39,797 bases of DNA from positions 1 to 39,797 of the forward strand of contig BBZU01000023.1 of the NCBI GenBank assembly GCA_001304995.1, given 5' to 3'. This stretch comes from Clostridia bacterium UC5.1-1D10 (lineage in GTDB: Bacteria; Bacillota; Clostridia; Lachnospirales; Anaerotignaceae). The notes under the pieces are model-generated. The model did not search any database and was not told the origin of the DNA. It worked only from the letters and a program-made list of their open reading frames with translations. Numbering within the stretch: the first letter of the stretch is position 1; the number at the start of each line of letters is the position of its first letter. Below, one piece after another: positions 8,078 through 16,526 of the stretch. The translations under genes and the position numbers were made by a program.

Positions 8078-9526
8078 ATGTATTTATCGGAAATGGATTT
8101 GCTCAAAGCCAGGCTGACGGCGGAAGGCAGGCTCAGTCAAAGCAGGATTTTGCAGGAGATCCTGCGGGAGGACAGCCAGAGCGAACAGAAACGAAAAATG
8201 CGGGAGGGAGAGAGATATTACCGCTGTGACCATGATATTTTGCGGAAGGATTTTCGCAGAACGACTATTTCGGAAACGAAAAATGGCGCAGAAGAATTGA
8301 AACCTTTTTTCAATCCCAACCGCAGCAATCACCATAATGTAAATCCTTTTCATCATACGCTGGTGGCTCAGAAAGCGGCGTACTTGGTGGGGAGAGAGCC
8401 TACCATCATGGTGAAAGGCGAGGAAAAGAGTGAATATGAAGCAGAACTGGCGGCATTTTGTGATGCTGGATTCAACCGTACACTGCATCGCTGGGTGGTG
8501 GGTGCGGCAAACAAAGGGGTGGAATATCTCCATGTGTATTACAACGAAGATGGAGAATTCTGCACCTGTATTGTGCCGGCGGAAGAACTCATTGTTTGCT
8601 ATGACGCAGTGCATCAGGAAGAAATGACGGACGTCATTCGATATTACGACATCAAGGTATTGGAAGATGGGAAAGAACATCTTCGAAGACAGGTGGAATG
8701 GTGGACAAAAGACGATGTGACTTATTTTTCCGAAAACAGTCAGGGGGAATTTTTACAGAAAAAACAGGTGCCTCACTGGCTGGTAACAAAAGAGGAAAAT
8801 GGCGAAGAAGTGGAACAGATTGCACACAACTGGGGGCGACTGCCTTTTATTCCTTTGCAGAACAACGGGGAGGAAACCACGGATTTGGAGCTCATCAAAG
8901 GGCTGGTGGATGCTTACGACCTGCTGAGCAGTGAAGGAACCAACAATCTGCTGGATTTAGTGGATTTGTATTGGGTCATTCAAGGATATGGCGGCGAAGC
9001 GGCAGGTGCCATGGCGAAGAAGTTGCAGATTAACAAGGCAGTACAGATTAGCGACAGCAGCGGGCATGTGGAGGCAAAGCAGGTGGAACTGCCTGTGGAA
9101 AGCCGCATGAGTTGGATGAAAATGCTGCGGAAGGATATTTTCCATTTTGGCATGGGCGTAGACACTGACAGCGAGGACTGGGGAAAGGCCCCTAGTGGTG
9201 TGGCATTGCAGTTTCAATATGCCATGTTTTATTTGAAAATCAACGGCGTTATGCCGGAGATTCGCAGGGCGGTGAAAGAGGTGCTGCGATTTGCTACGGA
9301 GGATTGGAACCGCAGAGATGGCGGTCAAAGGGACTGGCGGAAAATACAGGTACAGCTCAATACCAGTGGGATTACGGATGATTTAGAAACCGTGCAGATG
9401 ATTCGGGAATCCCAGGGGCTTGTCAGCGAAAAGACACTGCTGGGCAAACATCCTTTTGTGGAGGATGTGAACAGCGAGATGGAACAGTTGAAGAGAGAAA
9501 GAAGCAAGAAGGAGGAAACAACATGA
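8078..9526 (+). CDS. Phage portal protein, SPP1 Gp6-like
   Basis: Forms the ring at the head vertex through which DNA enters and to which the tail attaches. The 482-residue protein has the usual portal start (RRTTISETKNGAEELKPFF, NPNRSNHHNVNPFHHTLVAQ), then VGREPTIMV, and a central NWGRLPFIPLQNN with LIKGLVDAYDLLSSEGTNNL. The later segment APSGVALQFQYAMFYLKIN is also typical. ATG 8078 is set by AAAGGAGG (8066-8073). A 184-base gap separates it from terminase, odd in such a tight operon, and I see no gene in it. The stop overlaps the scaffold start (ATGA). Confidence 0.88.
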   Translation: MYLSEMDLLKARLTAEGRLSQSRILQEILREDSQSEQKRKMREGERYYRCDHDILRKDFRRTTISETKNGAEELKPFFNPNRSNHHNVNPFHHTLVAQKAAYLVGREPTIMVKGEEKSEYEAELAAFCDAGFNRTLHRWVVGAANKGVEYLHVYYNEDGEFCTCIVPAEELIVCYDAVHQEEMTDVIRYYDIKVLEDGKEHLRRQVEWWTKDDVTYFSENSQGEFLQKKQVPHWLVTKEENGEEVEQIAHNWGRLPFIPLQNNGEETTDLELIKGLVDAYDLLSSEGTNNLLDLVDLYWVIQGYGGEAAGAMAKKLQINKAVQISDSSGHVEAKQVELPVESRMSWMKMLRKDIFHFGMGVDTDSEDWGKAPSGVALQFQYAMFYLKINGVMPEIRRAVKEVLRFATEDWNRRDGGQRDWRKIQVQLNTSGITDDLETVQMIRESQGLVSEKTLLGKHPFVEDVNSEMEQLKRERSKKEETT

Positions 9527-9962
9527 CACAGGAATTGATGCAGAGATTGGGGATTCAGAGTCCGGAAACAGCGGAAAAGGTGGAACAGTTTCTGCTGGCA
9601 CTGGAAGAAAGAAACAGACTGCTGACAGAAAAAAGCGCGGCGCTGGAAAGAGAAAAAACACTGGCGGAAGAAGCCTTGCAGAACGCAAAAAAATCGCGGC
9701 CATGGAAAAAGCCATTCTGGAAGCTGGTGGTAAGAACGCCAAAGCCATTCTGGCACTTATTGACGCTGATGAAGTGACACTGAACGAAAAAGGGGAACTG
9801 GAAGGGCTGGATCTGGAAGCGGTGAAAGCCGAAGCGCCTTATCTGTTCAATGAAAAAGAAGAAAAGACAAAAGGTACAGGTTTCCAGGCGGCTTATACCA
9901 AAAAGAAAACAACAAAGGAAAACGAAATCGCGCAGACATTTAGAAAAGCGCTGAGAAGATAA
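9523..9962 (+). CDS. Scaffolding protein, phage Gp20 family, one frame break
   Basis: A transient internal scaffold for capsid assembly. The N-terminal half is a coiled coil (AEKVEQFLLALEERNRLL, then EKTLAEEALQNAKK). The second half has the Gp20-like MEKAILEAGGKNAKAILALI, DADEVTL and EAPYLFNEKEEK, ending in a basic tail. The two halves are joined only if one A is added to the A7 run at 9687-9693 (giving NAKKIAAMEK); otherwise the frame stops at 9777. The corrected length is about 146 residues. It sits directly between portal and capsid, where the scaffold belongs. Confidence 0.82.
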
Positions 9963-9974
9963 GGGGGAGAAAAT

Positions 9975-10898
9975 ATGAGCATCAACACAATGGAATATGC
10001 AGCAGTATTTATGCAGGAACTGGACAGTCAGATGGTGGAATGCGCCACCAGCGGCTGGATGGAAGACAATGCTGGACAGGTACAGTACAGCGGCGGCGCG
10101 GAAGTGAAGATTCCCAAAATGGAACTGAGCGGTCTTGGGAATTATGACAGGGACAAAGGCTTTGCAACAGGCAGTGTGACTGTCAACTACGAAACAAAGA
10201 AACTGACACAGGACAGAGGCCGTGCTTTTCAGGTAGACGCCATGGATGTGGACGAAACAAACTTTGCGGCAGTGGCAGGCAATGTCATGGGGGAATTCCA
10301 GAGAACAAAGGTCATTCCCGAAATTGACGCTTACCGTTACAGCACCATTGCTCAGCTGGCAGAAGCAAAGAGTAAGAAAAAAGATTACACACCGGCGGCA
10401 GACACCATTCTGGAAACACTGCTGAACGATGTGACAGAAATTCGTGATCTGGTGGGCGATGGGGAAGAAATCGTTGTGACTATGTCCGCAAAAGTGGCTG
10501 GTATGCTGGATCTGGCTAAGGGCGGCAACAATGTCATTGACAGCGGCGAATTTACTCAGGGCAATATGACACTGAAGGTAAAAGAGATCGACGGTTGCCC
10601 TATTATCCGTGTGCCTTCTGCCAGATTTAAAACAAAATACGATTTTTATGACGGTGTTTCCGGCGGCAAGGAAACAGGCGGTTTTGTGGCGGCGACAGAT
10701 GCAAAAGATATCAACTGGATCATTGCTGTGAGACAGGCACCCATTGCTGTTTCCAAAACAGATGTGACACGTATTTTTGACCCCATGACAAACCAGAACG
10801 CAAATGCGTGGAAAATTGATTACAGAAAGTACCATGATCTGTGGATCACAGACAACGGCATGGAAGGTGTGCTGGTCAGCGTAAACAGCGCCGAATAA
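9975..10898 (+). CDS. Major capsid protein
   Basis: A 307-residue protein following the scaffold. It begins MSINTMEYAAVFMQELDSQM and has SGGAEVKIPKMELSGLGNYD, the capsid strand DRGRAFQVDAMDVDETNF, and GEFQRTKVIPEIDAYRYS. A second strand-rich part is IIRVPSARFKTKYDFYDG. This pattern (early paired strands, a helix with VIPEIDAYR, and an RVPxxRF strand) is that of HK97-fold capsid proteins found with Gp20 scaffolds. The start is ATG 9975 after GGGGGAG. The frame is intact. Sister genes: XkdG/YqbE in Bacillus. Confidence 0.85.
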   Translation: MSINTMEYAAVFMQELDSQMVECATSGWMEDNAGQVQYSGGAEVKIPKMELSGLGNYDRDKGFATGSVTVNYETKKLTQDRGRAFQVDAMDVDETNFAAVAGNVMGEFQRTKVIPEIDAYRYSTIAQLAEAKSKKKDYTPAADTILETLLNDVTEIRDLVGDGEEIVVTMSAKVAGMLDLAKGGNNVIDSGEFTQGNMTLKVKEIDGCPIIRVPSARFKTKYDFYDGVSGGKETGGFVAATDAKDINWIIAVRQAPIAVSKTDVTRIFDPMTNQNANAWKIDYRKYHDLWITDNGMEGVLVSVNSAE

Positions 10899-10911
10899 AG
10901 GCGGTGGAGCC

Positions 10912-11232
10912 ATGAAGGAAGCAATTTTGGCAAAAATGGCGGAACTGCGGCAGGTGGGGGCGGAAGACGCCGCCCTTGCCTTTGCGGCAGAGAGAAGCAT
11001 GGAAATGGTGCAGGCTTACTGCAATCTGGAGGAAATGCCAGCGGAGTTGGAACATGTTTGTGTGTGCATGGGTTTGGAAATCCATGACAAAGGCGGTTTG
11101 CAGGAAGGCGGTATTAAGGAGATCACAGAAGGAAAGGTTTCTGTGACATTTGCAGATGAAGCAGATACGGCAGGGGCATTTTTGCAGCATTATCAGGAGG
11201 AATTGAACCGTTTTCGGAAGATGCAGTGGTGA
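10912..11232 (+). CDS. Head-tail connector protein (YqbG-like position)
   Basis: A 106-residue acidic, helical protein directly after the capsid gene, where PBSX-type phages carry a small adaptor that binds the portal ring. Seen: RQVGAEDAALAFAAERSMEM, CNLEEMPAELEHVCVCMGLE and a C-terminal helix AFLQHYQEELNRFRKMQW. The assignment rests on position, size and helical make-up and not on a diagnostic motif. Frame intact; spacing to neighbours is 13 and 16 bases. Confidence 0.65.
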   Translation: MKEAILAKMAELRQVGAEDAALAFAAERSMEMVQAYCNLEEMPAELEHVCVCMGLEIHDKGGLQEGGIKEITEGKVSVTFADEADTAGAFLQHYQEELNRFRKMQW

Positions 11233-11248
11233 GAAAGGGGAGAAGACC

Positions 11249-11611
11249 ATGGCAGGAAGCTGGCAGGCAGCGAAAAGGGCTGTGGAAAGTCATTTTACGG
11301 ACAAATGCCGTGTGACGGAATTTACAGAGGAAGAAACGTCCTGGGGGGAAACCCGTTTCAGCGCTGTGCAGGGAAAAGAAGTGACTTGCAGGCTGGTGGA
11401 AGAAGGAGACGGCAGTGACATTGAGGGGCTGCTGGCCTATGGGCAATGGGAAGGGGTATTGTTATACCCGACGGAAAATCACATTATGGCAGGCAGTCAG
11501 GTGGAAGTGACAAAGCCAGACGGCAGGAAGGTCGTCTTTTTTACCACGGGAGAAACCCTTTCGTACAGTACTCACAAAGAAACGGTTCTCACACGGAAAT
11601 GTCCCTTTTAA
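11249..11611 (+). CDS. Head completion/stopper protein (XkdH/YqbH-like)
   Basis: A 120-residue, strand-rich protein. The features are DKCRVTEFTEEETSWGETRF, a middle segment EVTCRLVEEG, and QVEVTKPDGRKVVFFTTGE near the end, as in the minor capsid or stopper proteins that follow the connector in PBSX-like operons. Frame intact. Function is inferred from gene order. Confidence 0.65.
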   Translation: MAGSWQAAKRAVESHFTDKCRVTEFTEEETSWGETRFSAVQGKEVTCRLVEEGDGSDIEGLLAYGQWEGVLLYPTENHIMAGSQVEVTKPDGRKVVFFTTGETLSYSTHKETVLTRKCPF

Positions 11612-11625
11612 GGGGGTGATGCGTG

Positions 11626-12077
11626 ATGGAAAGAAAAGATATGATGACACTGCTGAAACGGGCGGTGATTCAGGCGTTGAAAGAAGGATTTTCCCTGCCC
11701 GTGTATGGAGAACGAGTGCCCCAGAAAACAAAAGTACCCTGTTTTTCCATAACGGTAGAAGAAACGGTGCAGAAAAGGCTGTTGGGTAGGCGCAGAGCGA
11801 TGGAGGCAAAGCTGAAAGTACGCTATACGGGGGCAGAAGAAAAAGACAAAAAGGAAACGGCGGCTGCGGTGGCAGATGGGCTGTATGAGGTGCTTTGGCT
11901 GGTGGGCAGTGCAGAGCGGTTTGGGGCAAGGAGTATGTCCCACACCATGACAGAGGACGGCGTGGATTTTTTGTCACTTATGGCTGGCAGATCATTGTGG
12001 AACAGCAGGAAACCCTTATGGAGCGGCTGGAATACAACGGGGAAAAGGTGATCGGATATGAAGAAAACGAAGTTTGA
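11626..12077 (+). CDS. Tail completion/terminator-like protein (XkdJ/YqbJ-like), one frame break
   Basis: About 150 residues once repaired. The N-terminus DMMTLLKRAVIQALKEGF and the strand PCFSITVEETVQKRLLGRR resemble small proteins encoded just before the sheath gene in PBSX-type phages. The frame breaks in a T6 run at 11967-11972; one more T gives VDFFVTYGWQIIVEQQETLM and ends at 12077 instead of 12051. ATG 11626 is chosen because AAGGGGG (11610-11616) is 9 bases upstream; the in-frame GTG at 11623 is less likely. The gene overlaps the next small gene by 20 bases. Confidence 0.6.
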
Positions 12078-12225
12078 AAAGGCACAGCTTCTGGAAAGCA
12101 AAACACTGGGATATGGCAGGGATTTGCTGGAAGCGGTGCTGGAGAACGGAAAAACTTATACAAAGGAAGAAGCCGCAAAGGCGGCAGAGATGTATTTGAA
12201 GGGGAAAGTAAAGGAGGAGAAGTAA
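12058..12225 (+). CDS. Small phage protein before the sheath gene
   Basis: A 55-residue basic protein (MKKTKFEKAQLLESKTLGYG, ending TYTKEEAAKAAEMYLKGKV). It overlaps the end of the previous gene and stops one base before the sheath start, and its last codons contain the sheath ribosome-binding site AAAGGAGG. Small proteins with a TKEEAAKAAEMYL-like helix are common here in Clostridial PBSX-like prophages. Function unknown. Confidence 0.6.
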   Translation: MKKTKFEKAQLLESKTLGYGRDLLEAVLENGKTYTKEEAAKAAEMYLKGKVKEEK

Positions 12226-12226
12226 T

Positions 12227-13520
12227 ATGGCATTAGGCGGCGGCACTTTTTTTGGTGCAGAACAAGGTATTGCCGGGGGCGTACATCAATTTTGTATCCA
12301 GACCAAGAGCCATGGGGGTCATGGGCGAAAGAGGCGTGGTCTGCATGGGCATGGAACTGGATTGGGGCCCGCAGGAAATGATGACGGTGGAAGCGGCAGA
12401 TTTCCAGACAAACGCCATGGAGGTATTTGGTTTCGGATACAGTCATGACAAAATGAAGGACATGCGAGAGCTGTTTTGTGGGGCGAAAACAGCGAAGATT
12501 TACCGCATCAATAGTGGGACTGCGGCAACGGCAAAAATCGGAGAACTGACTGTTACAGCAAAATACGGCGGTCTGCGCGGCAATGACCTGCGTGTGGTGG
12601 TGGCGGAAAACGTGGATGAAGAAGGCATGTTTGATGTGGCTACTTACATGGATATGGAACAGGTGGATGTACAGACAGTGGCGGACATTGACAGTCTGGA
12701 AGAAAACAAGTTTGTGAAATTCAGCGGCACTGGGGCACTGACAGCCACAGCGGCAACGCCTTTGACTGGTGGTACCACAGAGGAGGTTTCCGGCAGCGGA
12801 TATACGGATTTTCTGGCGACGGCAGAAAAAGAGGATTTCAATGTGCTGGCATACAACGGCACAGACGAGGTGACAAAAAAACTGTTTGTGAGCTTTACAA
12901 AACGTCTGAGAGATGAGGAAGGCGTGAAGTTTGTGACAGTTCTTTATGATTATCCCCAAGCGGATTACGAGGGCATCATTTCCGTTGGTACTGCAAAAGA
13001 ACTGGTTTGCTGGACAGCAGGCATGGAAGCCGGGGCGGCTGTCAACGAAAGCTTGACCAACCGCAAATATGACGGGGAATATGAAGTGGATGCCAAAGAC
13101 ACCAAAAGCAATTTCATCAAGGGGATTCAGGCAGGAAAATTCCTGTTTTACGATGACGGCGGCGAGGTGCGTGTACTGCGGGACATTAACTGTTTCACTT
13201 CTTTTGAAAGCAACAAAAACAGTGATTTTTCCTCTAACCGTGTGGTGAGGGTGCTGGACAGCATCGCCAATGATGTGGCAAGGATTTTCAGCCAGTATTA
13301 TCTGGGCAAACGCAGCAACAACGCAGACGGCAGAAATCTGCTGAAAGCGGAAATCATTGCGTATCATGAACAGCTGTTACAGCTGGAAGCAATCGAAAAC
13401 TTTACAGCGGAAGACATTACGGTGCAGCAGGGCGTGGAAAAACAGGATGTGGTGGTATACGAAAGCGTACAGCCTACCGATGCCATGGAAAAACTGTACA
13501 TGAGAGTGGAAGTTGTGTAA
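12227..13520 (+). CDS. Tail sheath protein (XkdK-like), one frame break near the start
   Basis: Main subunit of the contractile sheath. The start MALGGGTF at 12227 and the following VQNKVLPGAYINFVSRPRAM are the classic XkdK N-terminus. They lie in different frames; removing one T from the T7 run at 12247-12253 joins them. Further in are VTVLYDYPQADYEGI, LVCWTAGMEAGAAVNESLTN and the C-terminal IVAYHEQ-like IIAYHEQLLQLEAIENF, all usual for sheath proteins. The corrected protein is about 430 residues, close to XkdK. The sheath gene shows the particle has a contractile tail. Confidence 0.9.
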
Positions 13521-13533
13521 AAGGAGGAGAAAT

Positions 13534-13988
13534 ATGGCTTATTTACGGGCAAAAGATACGGTAAACGGTGCTTTGGGCACTTGTTACGCCAGAATTGATG
13601 GGGAGCGTCACGAACTGATGCAGGTGAAAAACGTAACAGCAACTGTAAAGAAAACCAGAACGGAAATTCCCATTCTGGGTCTGACAGGGAAACAGCACAA
13701 AAGCGGCGGCTGGGAAGGCACCGGGAAAATGACGGTGTATTACGTTTCCAGTCTGTTCCGCAAGGTAATGCTGGATTATATGAAAAATGGGGTTGACACA
13801 TACTTTGAGTTGATGCTGACAAACGAAGACCTACGGGGGAAACAGGAAAACAGACAGTGCTGCTCAAAGATGTGAACATTGATGAAATGGTTATCGGGAA
13901 GCTGGATGTGGATCAGTTTGCCCTGGAGGAAGATATGACATTTACCTTTGGGGACGCTGATCTGCTGGATGCTTTTGACGAACTGTAA
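13534..13988 (+). CDS. Tail tube protein (XkdM-like), one frame break
   Basis: Forms the inner tube inside the sheath. ATG 13534 follows AAAGGAGG at 13519-13526. Residues: RAKDTVNGALGTCYARIDGE, MQVKNVTATVKKTRTEIPIL and KSGGWEGTGKMTVYYVSSLF, all of the XkdM pattern. The frame breaks at 13830-13831 (GACCTACGG); one more C gives NEDPTGETGKQTVLLKDVNI and a normal ending FALEEDMTFTFGDADLLDAF to TAA 13986-13988. The corrected length of 151 residues agrees with XkdM. Uncorrected, the frame stops at 13875. Confidence 0.9.
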
Positions 13989-14024
13989 GAAAAAGGGTGG
14001 GCGGCAGGGAAAAGGAGGAGAAGT

Positions 14025-14357
14025 ATGCAGGAAGCGTTTTACAAAGAAAATGCAAGAGCTTTTCGGGAAAGAGAGTGTTCCATTGCGCCAAGATTTCAGC
14101 AGGATGGGAAAGAGATGCTGTGGAAGATTCGTGCCATTTCTCAGGCGGAAAACGTGGAAATCTGGAAGAAAAGCGGCGAAAATCCCAAAAGATATGAAAG
14201 CATGGTGCTGGCGGCATCGGTGGTATTTCCAGATCTGAAAGGGGCAGATTTGCAGGACAGCTACGGCGTGATGGGGGCGGAAAATCTGCTGGAAAAAATG
14301 TTGACGGCTGGGGAATTTGCCGCTTTGCAGGATGCCGTGGAAGCGGTGAATCAGTAA
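14025..14357 (+). CDS. Tail assembly chaperone, first copy (XkdN-like)
   Basis: A 110-residue XkdN-family protein: ENARAFRERECSIAPRFQQD, MLWKIRAISQAENVEIWKKS, MVLAASVVFPDLKG and SYGVMGAENLLEKML. XkdN proteins bind the tape measure during tail assembly and are normally followed by the tape-measure gene. Here the next gene is instead the LysM protein only 12 bases away, and a second copy of this gene lies at 16010. No -1 slippery site is seen near its stop. The start follows AAAGGAGG at 14012-14019. Confidence 0.82.
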   Translation: MQEAFYKENARAFRERECSIAPRFQQDGKEMLWKIRAISQAENVEIWKKSGENPKRYESMVLAASVVFPDLKGADLQDSYGVMGAENLLEKMLTAGEFAALQDAVEAVNQ

Positions 14358-14369
14358 GGGGGGACGAGA

Positions 14370-15021
14370 TTGTACCGATTTTATTTGAAACAGGGGGAAA
14401 CACAGTTTTTGTTCCCCGTGACACCGTCACAGGTGCAGACAAAAGTGGGAAACTGTAACCAGACGGTGCAGATTTTACAGATGGGGCAGGCAAATCTGCT
14501 GAAAAATGCCGGACTGGAAGAAGTGCGGTTTAAGGCACTGTTTCCTGGCAGGCAGTATCATTTTGTGCAGGTGGAAGAAGGATTTCGAGAGCCGTCTTAT
14601 TTTCTGGAACGGCTGAAGGATTTTAAAAAAGCCCAAAAGCCTGTGCAGCTCATTATTTTTCGCAGGCTGGCTGACGGCAGTCAAATTTTTTGCAGCAATG
14701 TGGAAATGGGTCTGGAAGAATATACGATTCTGGAGCAGGGCGGTGAACAGGGGGATTTTTGGGTAGAAATTTCTCTGAAGGAATACCGGAAGATGCAGAG
14801 CATTGCTTACAGACCTGCAAGCGGCGGAAATACGCTGGAAAAACAGCCGACACAACGACCTGCAAAGGAAACGGCAAAAACATATGTGGTGAAAAAGGGG
14901 ATAACCTCTGGAATATCGCAAAAAAAGAACTGGGGATGGGTCAAAGTTTGGAGAGTTGGCAAAGAAGAATGGTATCAGCAATCCTTCTTTGATTTATCCC
15001 GGACAGGTCATCAAGCTGTAA
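14370..15021 (+). CDS. LysM-containing tail protein (XkdP-like), two frame breaks in the LysM
   Basis: About 217 residues after repair. The N-terminal domain (MYRFYLKQGETQFLFPVTPS, QTKVGNCNQTVQILQMGQAN, VQLIIFRRLADGSQIF) is that of XkdP/YqbP. The C-terminal LysM reads TYVVKKGDNLWNIAKKELG, then FGELAKKNGISNPSLIYPG and QVIKL, only if one G is added at 14897-14900 and one T near 14940. Without them the frame drifts on to 15062. The start is TTG 14370 after AAGGGGGG. The protein probably sits at the tail tip or baseplate hub, with LysM binding cell wall or the tube. Confidence 0.8.
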
Positions 15022-15033
15022 GGGGGCGGAAAG

Positions 15034-16008
15034 ATGGAATTTCGGATTTTGATTGCCCATAACGGTACGGTGTATGACGCTACGCCTGTGACATTGGAAG
15101 GTGTGGAACTTGTCCAAAGTATTCGTATGGAGGCGGGTTGTCTACGGTTTTCTGTGGTACGGGATGGCATTTTGAACTTTGTGGAAGGGGATAAGGTGCA
15201 GTTTTATGTGGATGGGCTTCTGCGATTTTCAGGATGGGTTATGACAAAAGAGAGAACTTCGGCACAGATCATTGCGGTAACAGCTTATGATATGCTTTTT
15301 TATCTGGCGAAAAACAAGGACACTTATGTGTACTGGGACAAGACGGCAACGGAAGTGGCAAAAATGATTGCCACAGGAGCTGGGCTGCCTGTGGGAACCA
15401 TGACGGATACGGGATGGAAGATTCCCCAGCGGATTGAGGAAGGGCAGACCTTGCTGGATATGATTCAGTCGGCTTTGGACTTGACGGAAAAAGCGACAGG
15501 AAAGGAATATTATTTCTTTGACGGCGGCGGCAGGCTGATGCTGCGGGAACGGCAGGAGTTGGTGACAAATGGGGTGCTCCGCTGCGACGGGGGAATCAGT
15601 GATTACTGGTATCGGACGGACATCAGCAAGGACACTTGCAATACAGTGAAGCTCTATCAGGCTGGGCGAAAGGAAACAGAACATCTGGCGTTTCAGGCAG
15701 AGAATGCGGAGAAGGTGGGGACATGGGGGAAATTGCAGTATTACGCTCATGTGCCTTTTACCTTGACAGAAGCACAGCTGAAGGAAATGGCAGAAAGTGT
15801 TTTGCAGGAAAAATGCCGGGTAGTGAAAGAATTGACTGTGGAGAACATCAATGGGGATTTGTTTTTGACAGCGGGACAGTCAGTATATTTGGAAATTCCC
15901 GATCTGGCGGAGATTGGCATTGCCAAAATGAGCCTTATTGAGAAATCCACCCATATTTTCAAAGATGGGGAACACAAAATGAAGCTGGAAATGAGAGTGG
16001 AGGAGTAA
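15034..16008 (+). CDS. Baseplate hub protein (XkdQ/YqbQ-like)
   Basis: A 324-residue intact protein with the order seen in XkdQ: an early strand domain (FRILIAHNGTVYDATPVTLE, RFSVVRDGILNFVEGDKVQF), VNGxxxFSG-like VDGLLRFSGWVMTKERTS, then ITVTAYD-like IIAVTAYDMLFYLAKNKDTY and a C-terminal half with AGQSVYLEIPDLAEIGIAKM. XkdQ forms the hub that caps the tube and carries the spike in contractile particles. ATG 15034 follows AAGGGGG. It is 12 bases after the LysM gene. Confidence 0.85.
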   Translation: MEFRILIAHNGTVYDATPVTLEGVELVQSIRMEAGCLRFSVVRDGILNFVEGDKVQFYVDGLLRFSGWVMTKERTSAQIIAVTAYDMLFYLAKNKDTYVYWDKTATEVAKMIATGAGLPVGTMTDTGWKIPQRIEEGQTLLDMIQSALDLTEKATGKEYYFFDGGGRLMLRERQELVTNGVLRCDGGISDYWYRTDISKDTCNTVKLYQAGRKETEHLAFQAENAEKVGTWGKLQYYAHVPFTLTEAQLKEMAESVLQEKCRVVKELTVENINGDLFLTAGQSVYLEIPDLAEIGIAKMSLIEKSTHIFKDGEHKMKLEMRVEE

Positions 16009-16009
16009 C

Positions 16010-16362
16010 ATGAGAGAGTTGGAATGTTTTTTCAGGAAAACTGCTATCTGCCACCAAATGAGAAAATCATGGTGTCTGACAGATTTGAAGATGGAGAGCT
16101 GCTTTGGGAAATTCGGGCGGTAAGAGAAGCGGAACTGCGAAAAATGGAAAAAGAAACAGAAGAAAATCTCTGTGCGGCGGCGGTGGTTTTTCCTGACTTG
16201 CAGGATAGGAAGCTATGGGAAAGCTATGGAGCAAAAAGCAGTGCGGAAGTGCTGCAAAAAATGCTGACACCGGCAGAATATCTGCGTCTGCAAAAGGCAG
16301 TTATGGTACTGAACGGATTTCAGAAGCGAAAGGCAGAGCGGAGAGAAACGGCAAAAAACTGA
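16010..16362 (+). CDS. Tail assembly chaperone, second copy (short product)
   Basis: A clear paralog of the protein at 14025: both share LLW/MLWxIRA, the VVFPDL core, an SYG motif and a KMLTxxE/F helix. ATG 16010 is chosen because GGAGG (15999-16003) is 6 bases upstream. The first codons join the rest only if one T is added to the T6 run at 16027-16032 (MRELECFFQENCYLPPNE); otherwise translation could start at ATG 16024. The zero-frame stop is TGA 16360-16362, directly after a slippery site. About 117 residues. By analogy with lambda G/GT and P2 E/E', this short form is made in excess over the frameshifted form. Confidence 0.82.
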
Positions 16363-16407
16363 TACGGGAGGGCATTGACGAGGCGGATTATGCCAGTTAT
16401 GCCCTCC
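16353..16407 (+). promoter_or_regulatory. Programmed -1 ribosomal frameshift signal
   Basis: The slippery heptamer A-AAA-AAC (16353-16359) is in the correct phase (GCA AAA AAC TGA). After a 7-base spacer comes a perfect 9-bp stem, GGAGGGCAT (16367-16375) with ATGCCCTCC (16399-16407), loop 23 bases. Heptamer, phase, spacer and stem all fit known -1 signals. Confidence 0.8.
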
Positions 16408-16523
16408 GAAAGTATGGTGTGCGTCCCAAGGAATGGGTGCAGATGGATTTGGCAGAGCGGATGTTTTACTGCGCTGTCATTGATTTGGAAATAGAAAAAA
16501 TGCAGGAGGCGGAAAGGGGGTAA
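16353..16523 (+). CDS. Frameshift extension of the second tail chaperone (GT/E'-like part)
   Basis: Read in the -1 frame after the slippery site, giving KKLIREGIDEADYASYALRK and YGVRPKEWVQMDLAERMFY, then AVIDLEIEKMQEAERG up to TAA 16521-16523. It has no ribosome-binding site of its own, so it is expected only as a fusion 16010-16523 of about 171 residues. In lambda and P2 the matching extension bridges the chaperone to the tape-measure protein, whose gene follows directly; here the next gene is the short tape-measure-like one. Confidence 0.78.
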   Translation, partial: KKLIREGIDEADYASYALRKYGVRPKEWVQMDLAERMFYCAVIDLEIEKMQEAERG

Positions 16524-16526
16524 GGT

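Noticed and set aside
7887-8229. Small open frames between terminase and portal
   Set aside because: They overlap the portal start, have no family match and no coding-like composition.
9555-11000. Open frame of 481 codons on the minus strand over scaffold and capsid genes
   Set aside because: No start signal, Cys/His-rich composition and complete overlap with well-matched phage genes.
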